DNA of 64,000 bases, from assembly GCF_000003815.2 (NCBI RefSeq), contig NC_049996.1:8827310-8891309 (forward strand). Reading direction: 5' to 3'. Positions 1 to 10,700 of the stretch are shown here, piece by piece (the stretch's first letter is position 1; each line of letters opens with the position of its first letter). The notes below the pieces were generated by a model. That model saw only the letters and a program-made list of their open reading frames with translations, ran no database searches and had not been told where the DNA came from. Position numbers and translations under genes: made by a program. This DNA is from Branchiostoma floridae. Lineage: Eukaryota > Chordata > Leptocardii > Amphioxiformes > Branchiostomatidae.

Positions 1-475
1 GTGTTTGCATGTGAGTGGATGGTGTTCAGCACCAGGGACAGGTATGTTTGTCTGTGTGTGGATGGTGTTCAGCACCAGGGACAGGTATGTTTGCCTGTGT
101 GTGGATGGTGTTCAACACCAGGGACAGGTATGTTTGTCTGTGTGTGGATGGTGTTCAGCACCAAGGACAGGCGTGTTTTGCTGTGTGTGGATGGTGTTCA
201 GCACCAAGGACAGGTGTGTTTGCTATATGTGGATTGCGTTGAGCACCAAGGACAGGTATGTTTGCCTATGTATGGATGGTGTTCAGCACCAGGGATGGGT
301 GCTTACTTGTGTGTAGATAGCGTTCAGCACCAAGGACAGATGTGTTTGCATGCATGGATGGCATTCAGCACCAAGCACAAGTCTAATTTAATCTGTTTAA
401 ATATGTTTTTCAGTACCAGGTACAGGTAGATTTGTTTGTGTGTACATGGTGTTCAGCACCAGGGACAGGTATGTT
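1..475. repeat. 43-bp minisatellite
   Basis: About eleven tandem copies of a 43-bp unit containing ATGGTGTTCAGCACCAGGGA. Starts at 19, 62 and 105 give the 43-bp period, and the copies diverge toward the right end. The array runs off the left edge of the window, so its full size is unknown. Because 43 is not a multiple of 3 and the unit has few stops, long open frames appear in all three forward frames; I do not regard them as genes. Confidence 0.93.
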
Positions 476-1389
476 GTGGCACAATTTTACCAATTTGACC
501 CCTGCTAACTGTATCTTTATTCTGTATTTTTACAATAAACATACAATGTTAGACTTTGCCAAAACATACCCTACAGCAGGTAGTTCAAAATAGAAAGACA
601 CATAAAAAAACATTGACATAATTTAATAAAGGTAAATATTTCAAACAAGGGTGATGTTAATGTTGCATACAAAACCTGTCTCAAGAGACATATGATAACA
701 TTAGTTAAATCAAAGAGGTCACAATCTTTGATAAAATTTCTTATAATTGGTTATGTATTATGTTTAATATTCTAATATCATATATTTATATGTGTTTTTT
801 TTTTCAATATAGTGTGCAGGATGTAAATATTGTTAAATCAAAAAGTGATCACAAATTAAAAAAATCATTGAGACCAGCAATGGAAAAAAAAAACAAAGAA
901 AATTGTTGGTCAAAATTGTGAGAAGTTCACTTACAATATTTTTTTCTAACTACAGAAATGGTTGAAAGTGGGACGATACTAGTATAACGGTAAGCCCATT
1001 TGTCTTCATTATAAGGAAAATAATACCCATATTTTGGAAAATATTCTCACCAATTTTGTATATATGACATGGTCTGTTACAGTCTGACCATGTTAGATTC
1101 TTCCCGGTCCAAATAAGAACAAATCCAAAGTCTGAGTTGTTAGGTTTTCATAAGTTCTAATTTCTTTGCTTTGGCATGATAGCATTGTTTATCAAACTGT
1201 GAAAGAGTGACAGGAATTCAATGAGCCAGAAAAGAAAACAAACCCTGCACTTAATAATGAACTAAACCAAATGATTATATAATTTTTTTAACTTTCACCA
1301 TGTTGATCTTGAAAGTTATTTCCTTCCTTAGCATTGATTATCAAATGATATATAAATATCGATGTCTGAGAGTGAAGAGGAACTCAACA
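476..1389. other. AT-rich intergenic / UBE2G2 3' flank
   Basis: No gene seen. The sequence is AT-rich with homopolymer runs. A minus-strand AATAAA (TTTATT at 516-521) is a possible but distant poly(A) signal for UBE2G2. Confidence 0.5.
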
Positions 1390-3719
1390 TCATAATCCGA
1401 TGGATTTTCTGACGAGTCTGTGCGCAATTTGGTCGAACTGTTCCCGATCTTCACGCCACATCTTGGAGGCGTCCACGTTCGCTCCACTTTCATCATTGGG
1501 TTCTGGAGGGGCACAAGAACATTCATGGGTCTTTAGACATCTCATTTCGTTCCATGCATTCCTTAAGCTAATTCTTCCTTACACAAATAAGGCTACAGTC
1601 TGAGAGGATATATATCAAACATGCTGATTTCATGAGCAAACATATCCAAAAATGTTTGTTCACACAGAGAACATATAAGTGCGTTACCACTTCATTTGTA
1701 CCATACAGTAGTGGGAAAAGATGTTGGATAATTACATCTAATACAGTCTAACTGAAAGATACCCTTTATCTGGTAATTACAGTATTTACAAGTTCATTGT
1801 TCCAAGGAAATCTCCCTTTTTGACAAGTATAATGTACAATGAACAGTCAACCAGGGATTTAACTACAACTCTTTCAAGAAGCAAGCATGTTATATGTTGG
1901 GTGAGTGACATAGCCTGGATTCATATTCATGGCCTCTTGGTCCAGAGGCTGGGATACTAACCTCAGGACTATGCATGCTATACTAACATTTGGAATGTGG
2001 GACATGATAATACCTGCTAGCATGCTGACCACGGACAGTAGGATCTTCTCCACACTCTGTACAGGGCTCCAGCGTTCGTTGCTGCTCTCATAACCCATAG
2101 GGTCATCACCAGGGGCGTGTAGGATGGAGATACACACCCTGCCATCAGGGTAAACTAGGGACACAAAGTTCAATGTTAACTATTACAACAAATAAGGATT
2201 TTAGAAATGTTCAAAATACTGGGCATACCCATAATCATTCATTCAATGTCATAAAGATTGTTAAAAGTGATTGAATGGTGGCAGAGGTAGTAGATACAAA
2301 TTGGTACATAGCATATTTACCTAAAGCTGTCACTTATATAGTACATGCATTACTACCATATCATGTATACAACTACATGTACATGTATCTTGAATTGGAC
2401 AGTATAGTATTTCTCAAAGCAGATGTCAGAAGACGACCCAAGACATTGCTAGAATCGAACTTTGGCCCATGGATCCATAGACTTTGATTTTGATGGCTAG
2501 GCAGTGGAGTTGCATTACCAATTGCGCCGCAGGGCCATGCTTGATGAAGATACGCATGGTTGAAATGAAAGCACATGAGAACAACATACTGTTTGGATGG
2601 AACATCTCGCTGGTGAACTTCATCTTGGGTGGACTGAGGGGGTAGTCTGAGGGGAACGTCATCCTGGCCTGGAACACGCCTCCTTCAAAACACGTCCCTT
2701 CTGGGCCTCTGCAAACACACACAAAGAATTGCACAATAAATTGACTACCTGTAACTAGCCTGGATACCAGACCCCAGGACAATCTCAAAAATATGTATAC
2801 ACTAAATAATGTTATATCTATGCGATAGATATATTTGAGATCGGGCTGGGGTCTGGTATCCAGGCTAACCGATGACATCACAGTGAAGATGGCAACCAGC
2901 TCGCAACCTAGCAGTAGCATAGCGGCTCAAAAGAAAACAGACTTTTGAAAAGCCATAAAGGGAAATAGTATCTTTCAATCACACTGTTCGCTTCTCAAAT
3001 GTATTTTTCGTGGAAGCGCTAATTTCCAAACTATTGTAATTAGGTTTCATACAATCTCTAACCAAATGAGTGAACAACTTGTTGCAACGTTTGCAGCATT
3101 GTTAAAATATACAGTAGGTGCATTAACAGTGGTAAAACACGTATATTATAGTTCAATGCAGTGCAATAGTTCAAGATTCTGGGCACAACTGACATGAAAA
3201 TTTATACTATATAGTATATTAGTATATAGGAAGGAAGGAAGGAAGGAAGTAAGAAGGAAGGAAGCTTAACCCTGCGCCATCTACATACCGATTCTACCAG
3301 CCTCATTACCCGACAAGGGTACCTATCAGCTGGATGCAAGGTGAATATGCAAGGTGAATAGAAAGACATTTGACAGAAGGTTTACATACAAGATGAGAGC
3401 TTCCCATTCAAAGAAGTTTTCTTCGTTAACTGGCCCTGCAACAATCCCCTCTGGTGGATTCAGGGTCAGCTCTGGGGGTCAAAATATCACAGGTTAGGGC
3501 ACGAATTGCAAGTATTTGTGTACTATCATAATAATTATTTTTCAAGGTTTTGTATTGTAACATATGTGGATCATAGCAGCTTAGATTGACACGTCAACGT
3601 TTCTAAATCACGTCATAAACACAGACTTTTCAGAGATTACGTTACGTCATAAAGGTACAGGTGAGAGGAAACTTACGTTTGTATTCTGCCATCAGACGTT
3701 TTAGCGCAGATCCAGCCAT
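1390..3719 (-). CDS. UBE2G2: Ubiquitin-conjugating enzyme E2 G2
   Basis: E2 enzyme of ER-associated degradation; in other animals it builds K48 chains with gp78/HRD1-type ligases at the ER. Five coding exons on the minus strand: 3677-3719, 3390-3471, 2590-2708, 2014-2154 and 1390-1502. All have GT-AG borders and compatible phases, totalling 498 nt = 165 aa, the length I recall for the human protein. The start reads [14 protein letters not shown]. The active-site Cys is residue 89 in [20 protein letters not shown], including the acidic insert typical of the G-type E2s. The last exon reads [14 protein letters not shown]. The gene is head-to-head with TOP2, about 1.1 kb between start codons. No break is seen. 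Confidence 0.96.
2440..2540 (-). repeat. tRNA-derived SINE head (fragment)
   Basis: In a UBE2G2 intron. Read on the minus strand it has a tRNA-like 5' part (GCGGCGCAATTGGTAATGCA, resembling an A box) and a B-box-like GTTCGATTC. It lacks a canonical tRNA fold, so I call it SINE-derived rather than a tRNA gene. Confidence 0.5.
2756..2867. mobile_element. 112-bp foldback MITE
   Basis: Short non-autonomous element in a UBE2G2 intron. The ends are inverted copies: TAGCCTGGATACCAGACCCC at the left, and its complement GGGGTCTGGTATCCAGGCTA at the right. The interior is AT-rich and has no coding capacity. Superfamily not determined. Confidence 0.8.
3230..3263. repeat. (GGAA)n microsatellite
   Basis: Nine or so GGAA/GAAG units, slightly interrupted, inside UBE2G2 intron sequence. 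Confidence 0.85.
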
Positions 3720-4799
3720 TTTCGTGTGTTTTGGTAGCCAGGAAAAAATAACGCTTCCGGTTTCTGCTTGAACCCGGAAGTGATAGCGCAAAGGTACCAG
3801 AGCCTAGATTTTGGAAAAAGGGGCGTTGATTGGCTGATCTAGCTAATTTACATATGAATGATCCAATGAAGGAGACTTTTGTAGCACGCACATGGTCTTC
3901 CAAAATGGCGGACATTTGAATTACGTCAAGGATAGCCTGTGCTTGATTTACTTGTAATATTTCGTCCATTTGCTGCATATTTCAAGATCGAGGAATTTGA
4001 GCCATTGGTCTTTAACTTCATCAATTCTGTCGTCCCCGGAAATCGGTTTATATCCGATCGTAGGCGGAGAAGGGCCGGTTTTCTAGAGCCGGCTTTTTTT
4101 CAAACCAGAACTTCAAGCTGCGTGGTCTCCGTTAGATCACCACACCTAACGCGGAGTCCTCCAGAAAAATACCAAGATGGCGGCAAAAGAAGGAACAAGT
4201 TCGCTTCCTGATTGGGTGGTATGTACAGCTTTCAGACATTTTGATTAGATTAGTTTTGCGATTGCAGATATCAGCCGCGAGAGTCCGTCCTTTGTTTTTA
4301 TCGATGTGCGTTCCGATGCACAGATTTGGGGCCAGCTGCGTCTTCGTTCAAACGATCGATCGCCAAAAAATACCAATATTATTGATATTTGGGAGATGTA
4401 CAAACTTCTGATCAATTATCATAACCGTTAAGTGCACATAAACGCAATAATTTATGCTTAAATTTCGATAATAAAAAAATCGTCTGTCTGCCGGCGAAAA
4501 TCTCACCTGAATTCCCGCGAGAAAACACGAGATTTCATATTCGAATAGTGAGCTCTGATTGGTCGACTTGGTTTTGGCGGTTGTGGCAAATTTCGGGCGA
4601 CTTTGTATCGTTTTGCCGTCGCTCATACACAACTGTCCTTAGTTTTGTACATTTTCTCGCGTTTTATGCCTTAATTCTTGTCAGAAGATATCTAGTAGCA
4701 TCTGTAGAAGTGCTGATATCATAGGCAAGACGTGTCAAAGCTTCTTTGTTAAGATTTCGGCGTAAATTCAGCTGAAGTACTAGCGCTAACTTTTCCAAG
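3720..4799. promoter_or_regulatory. Divergent UBE2G2/TOP2 promoter
   Basis: 1.08 kb between the UBE2G2 and TOP2 start codons. Visible candidate elements are YY1-like AAGATGGCGGC (4175-4185) and AAAATGGCGG (from 3902), an inverted CCAAT box GATTGG at 4557-4562, an E2F-like TTTTGGCGG at 4572-4580, and TTTCGGGCG at 4591-4599. CCAAT and E2F sites would fit the S/G2 expression known for topoisomerase II, but the assignments rest on motif matches only. No TATA box is evident. Confidence 0.6.
4177..4218 (+). other. Possible alternative first exon of TOP2
   Basis: An ATG in YY1/Kozak-like context opens a 14-codon frame (MAAKEGTSSLPDWV) ending exactly at a donor-like GTATGT (4219). The phase is 0, matching TOP2 exon 2 at 5345. 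Splicing to exon 2 would replace the MDAESPLR start with a different N-terminus. There is no transcript evidence and it may be chance. Confidence 0.25.
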
Positions 4800-7700
4800 A
4801 TGGATGCCGAAAGTCCACTAAGGGTAAGGGTGAGCTGTGTGTTCATGTTTCCTTCTAGACGTGATCGTTACGTCCTCAGGACTGGCTTCCAACTTCTTTC
4901 TGACAGTCAACTTCTTCATGTTTCCGTTGTTACTGCATTTATGTCATTTGACTATTTTCTCGAACAGTTCAGAACGCTTATATGTTTCATAATATTTAAA
5001 AAAAAGTTTCTTCTACTAGAAGTTCTAGACATGATCATCCATACTTGATATTTTTCTTGCCACACACTTATCCTTTTCAACTGTCCCTATGATTTCAAAT
5101 TATACGTGGAGAATACTGCATGTATATACATGGAAGACAGTGATCAGGGATCGAAAATTTATTATACACAATTATGCAGGTTTGTGTCTGTATGATTGGA
5201 TTTGGAGCTAAATTTTGAAAGGTAAAGATACCTTTTCAGCTGTGCAGAGTTAAGAAAAAGACACCCTCTCAGTCTAAGAGTCGCCGTGCTTAATGAAGTG
5301 TATACCATACAAATATGTAACTTACTTTCAAACCCTTCCCACAGACCTTGTTTGACAATGCCCAAAAGAAGGCAGAAAAGGCCCCTGCTGGAGGAGATGC
5401 CCCTCCCAAGGCAGAGAAGGAGAAGGGAGGGAAGAACAAGAAGCGCCTCTCTGTGGAGCGGATCTACCAGAAGAAGACTCAGCTGGAACACATCCTGCTC
5501 CGTCCCGACACCTACATCGGATCTGTGGAACATCTCACACAGGTACAGATTTCATATTCGAATAGTGCGCTCTGATTGTGGCAAATTTCGGTTGACTTTG
5601 TATCATTTTCCAGTTGCCCACTCACAACTCTGCTTAATTTTTTTCACAATTTTCTTGCGGTTACGTCTTGATTCTTGTCAAAATATATCCAGTATTATCT
5701 GCAATTAAGTGCCAACATCATTAGGGTAGATAGTAGACATGGCAAAGCCTCTTTTTTTCCAAATTTCAGGGCATAAATTCAGCTGAAGTTGTAGCGCAGA
5801 CTCATGTTGTATTGTTGTTGTTATTTGGTTTACACTTACTATGAACAAATTGAAAATATCATCATCACTGTACTATTTGCACAGAATTTTCCTTGTGAGG
5901 GTGTAGGAGAAGTCTGTTGGCTTCTTAATGCTCAATAGTTCCATAACATCTTTTTTTTTCTACAATGATATCATCATGATATGTAAATTTTCTAAACCTT
6001 TTTCTAATTCTCTCTTTCCAGAACATGTGGGTCCATGACGGTGAGGATGTGGGTCTGGTGAATCGCTCCATCACCTTTGTTCCTGGTCTCTACAAGATCT
6101 TCGATGAAATTCTCGGTAAGAAGCCCTGAGTGTTTTACTATTTCAGCTACTAGTGTGATGTATACTGCAGATTGAAGTCTGTTAACAGTTCATACAAGAA
6201 GATAAACAGTTCAATCCTTGACAAGTGGTCATGTCTACAGTAGAAGCTGTCGGCATTACAAGTGTGTACAAACTTGTTTTTTTTTATTTCAGTGAATGCT
6301 GCTGACAACAAGCAACGGGATCCAACCATGAACATGATCAAGATCACCATCGATCCGTAAGTGTTCTTATCTTGAATTGTGATTTCAGTTGTTGATAAGA
6401 AAAACAATGTCATTGTACATGATTTGTAATGACATTATATTGAGCTTGGAATTGGCTACAGAAGTGTGTGATCAATACAGTCAAAATATTCTGATATTTG
6501 GATGTAATGGTATTATGGCAATGTATGTGACTATGACTATGTGACATAAGATGTAGAAGAAGTAGGTGTTTTTCAATTTGTCTTGCCTTGAGTCAAGAAT
6601 GAAAAGTGTACCTTTCACTGATATGTTGTTAACTTGTTTTCCATCCCCCCTGCTTACATTGCAGAGCTGGGTAGGTGTGACGTACCACCCCCACTGGAGG
6701 GTCTGGTATATGTTAGGTGGTAGTAACACTTCCCATAGCATACAGAGATTGGGTATACAACCAGTGTTATTTTATAAAATTCTTAGGAAAGCAAAATAAG
6801 TACTGTACATTAACTTTGTTTCCCAACAGTACATTGTTGCATGCTTTTATTCCAAATTTAGCAAACTTGTATTTATTCCTAATTCAGCCCAAAAATACTA
6901 TTGCCAAGAAAAAAAGAAAAAAAAATTGAAATTGGAAGTAAAATTGTTGGTATTTGTGTTGCTATGGGAAGTGCTACATTACCAGGTTGTTCAAAAGCAC
7001 CCTGGTGTTTCTGTGATTTATAACAGCTATTACATGGCATGTTAGGGCTCTTCTGTTTGCTGGTTTTGTCTTGGAAAGGCTGCTTTTGTTTTGTTCCGCT
7101 GATGCTCAAAGTTGTGTAACGGTAGTTTTGTTCTTCAAGTTGCATTGTTACAAGTCATGTTTTGGTTCTGCCTTACATTATCTGGTATATTTTTAAAACT
7201 TCTTATGCTTGCAAATCTGCCATAGTATTGGCAATGACTTTTTGCTTACCCAATTAGTTAGTAAATGCTTAGCCAATTAGTAGATTTTACGTTTTTGGTT
7301 TCATTATAAAAGAATCCTGTTTATTTTATACCAGGTTTTTCAACTTCCATAGATAGCCCCACCTAGATTTAACACCTGCATGAAAAGAACACTGTCTATG
7401 TAACATAGGTTCATAATGTCTTACCCGCCAATATGATGCCTGCCCAAAATGTGCAGGCAAAAATGATGAAAAAAAAAGGAAAATATTTGTGTGGAAATTT
7501 CCAAGATTTATGACTAAGATCTTTCTGGCCCATCATTGGGCCTGTCCTGTTCATATTCCCAACACATACTCCTAATTTCAATGTCTTATGACTAAGATCT
7601 TTCTAGCCCCGTTCATATTCCCAACACACATACCTAATAAACTCCTGTGTGTTTTGTGTACAGAGAGAACTGTAAGATCTCTATCTGGAACAACGGAAAA

Positions 7701-10700
7701 GGCATCCCTGTTGTCATGCACAAGGAACAGCAGGTATATGTCCCCACACTCATCTTCGGGCACCTTCTCACATCCTCCAACTACAACGATGAGGAAAGGA
7801 AGGTCACAGGTAAACCATGGCTTATTTTACATTGTATATTAGATTTTACACTGTGATTCCTGCTGTCCTTCCGAACATGTGGTTTCCTGTGGTCTCTGTT
7901 TCTATAAAATGTTTGTACTTTTGCAGGACCATTGCTGAAGTTTTGTTTAGCACTTTTATGTTTTGTTCGAAATGTAATGTGCCCAATACAATCCAGTGTA
8001 TTGAGACGGGAATACAATCCAGTATATTGAGGGTAGTGCATGAGATGCAAAAAATACATCATGGGTCAGTGGTACCAAATTCTTTTTTCTAGAGTGTAAT
8101 TTCTGACTGTAATTTCTGACTGTCTTCTGTATGTGTTCATTATGTCATACCTGTGACATGAAACCGTGTGATAACTTTCCGTATCACACAGGTTCGAAAA
8201 TTGTATCACACGGGCGATCCTTCCCGCGGTCGGGCTGGTACCACGGGTGATACGGAATACACCGTGTTGTATTCTATATTTATTAAACTTCAGAAGTTCT
8301 TGTGTTCTGTACACTTAGGTGGAAGAAACGGTTATGGTGCCAAGCTGTGTAACATCTTCAGCAGCGAGTTCAGTGTGGAAACTGCATCCAAGGAGGAAGG
8401 CAAGAAGTTCAAACAGACCTGGAAGAGTAACATGGGCAAGGCCGGGGAGCCCAAGATCCAAGACTACCATGGCGCAGTGAGTAAATAATTCTTGTTTAGA
8501 GTGTTGCTTGGGTTCTCAGGACTTGAAATACTGGGTGCATGTGCACCCGGGTGCACCCAAAATTGAAGCTGCACCTAGATATTTTCTTGCGTTTATGTAT
8601 GTAAAGATATCAAAGTATACTAATATACATCATATCATCATATTCTTGACATCTAAGTGTTAGAAAGATAATAAAAATGTCTGTCATGGTACATGTTTAA
8701 GAATTTGATAACTGTAACTAAGTTTTATTATTAGGTTATTATTTGAATTTAAGTGGTGCACCCGAAAATGTTTTGGTGCACCCAATTTTTTAAGCTGGGT
8801 GCACCTAGTCCCCAAAATGAATTTCGAGCCCTGGTTCTTCATTAAGGCCTGATTTACACGAGCCAAAAAGCAAACGACGTACGTCTTCCGACGCGCGACG
8901 CACGTCCTACGACACTATTTTTCGCTGTGTAAACAACGAAGACGACGCGCTGCGGCGCGCTGTGGCGCCTCCAGTGTGGCACCTCCGGAGGTGACTTACG
9001 ACACTCCGCGGGGAGTCTGCGGCGCCGTCCAACCTCGCGTAAACGGATCTGCGTCGCAGGCAGTCCATTCTGCGGCGCTGTGAGCGCTCCCGGTATGCTC
9101 TCGCACACAAACTGCTCCGTTGACGTGGCCTTGAGCTTGAATGATAGCATCTGCAGCAAAGAAGGCTGCCCGTTGAATGTCGTGGTACCAGTCCCTACAA
9201 CGTACAAGCCGTCTTTTGCCCCTTGCCAGGCGCTGCATGTACGCGCGATTAGACAAGAAAATCATCATCTGTAGGATAAACAACAACAACAGAACTTGTT
9301 CTATTCCCGCCAAATTGAAAACGCGCGCTGTCAAACGTCACAGCGGGTTACCAGACTTCACGCCAACGCGACGCGCCGTGACGCACTGCGGCGCGCCGCA
9401 GGGTTGTGTGTAAAACGAAAACAGTCGTAGGTCACTGTCCTAGGACAAACGACGTACGTCGTTCAAAGTGCCTCGTGTAAATTGGGCCTAAGTTTAAGTA
9501 CTAGTCGTACCCACCTCATACATGGTGGCACACATCTTCGATCCTAAGCTCTTGGGTCATGAGATAGAAGGCTGGTTCGCTGGCAGTAATATGTGTGTTT
9601 GACTCAGTCCCTTTTCCCGATCAATGATTGCCAAGCAGAGAAATTAGTATGTAGCATTAATGTTTTTGGTATAACTGGGCTGGATAACGAACTTACAGCC
9701 CTCAGAGTTCAAGGTGAACACTTTTCTCAATAGGCCCTTTTACTGGTTCTCTGATGCTCTACCTTTAGTTTATAAATCTAGTAGAAGTAGTCACATATCT
9801 TGAACTGAATCCATGAACATTTTAGCCAAATAGAAATGATTGTAACCTTAAAGAAACAATGAGTAGCATTTGAAATTTTGACTTTTTTTCCAGGACTTCA
9901 CTTGTGTGACCTTCAAGCCCGACCTTCCAAAGTTTAAGATGGACCGCCTGGATGACGACACAGTTGCGTTGCTAAGGCGGCGAGCGTACGACATTGCTGG
10001 TTCGACCAAGGGTGTCAGGGTTCTCTTGAATGGAGAAAAACTGCCCGTAAGTATCCAGCACATCTTGTTCGAGAATGACTGTTCAATACAGTTGTATGTC
10101 AATGAAGCTTAGACATCCAGGTGATACGACACTCAATGTATAAAAGCTAGTCAAGCAACTGGCCAAGCTTGAAAACTGACATCCATTTCAGACAGCATGC
10201 ACTGTCTTTTGAAAGTGAAGAATGCTGTCTGGAACTTCTGTTTTCTATACTTAACAAGTTACTTGAGTAACTGTTAACTTCTTAAGCAATGCTTGTACAC
10301 TCAAAATACACACATACAGTTTGCTGGCCATAGTTAACTGCTGTGGCAAACAGTTATGTGTGGCCCTCAGCATAGACTTCTAGACACTATGTCCACCAGA
10401 ACAGTTGCCAGGTCCACAGGAGGTCAGGTTTACAAATGAGATGTTTTGTCCCTTCCAGGTTACGTCATTCCGCCAGTATGTGGACCTGTACCTGAAGGGG
10501 AAGACAGACGAGATCGGCAACCCTCTGAAGGTTGTGCACGAGGTCGTCAACCCTCGCTGGGAGATCTGCGTGGTGCAGAGCGACAAGGGCTTCCAGCAAG
10601 TCAGCTTCGTCAATAGTATCGCCACCACAAAGGTAAGAGGAAAGAGTTGCTCTGCTTCACATACAAAAAAAAACATGTTGTCACCCTTCCTTTGACTTTG

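Noticed and set aside
1-429. Long repetitive open frames in three frames over the 43-bp array
   Set aside because: They follow from the repeat period and lack of stops. No start context, splice site or known protein similarity supports a gene.
8996-9334. Minus-strand 112-codon frame in the Harbinger-like element
   Set aside because: Lies entirely within the element, shows no transposase motif I recognise, and overlaps other frames of similar length caused by high GC.
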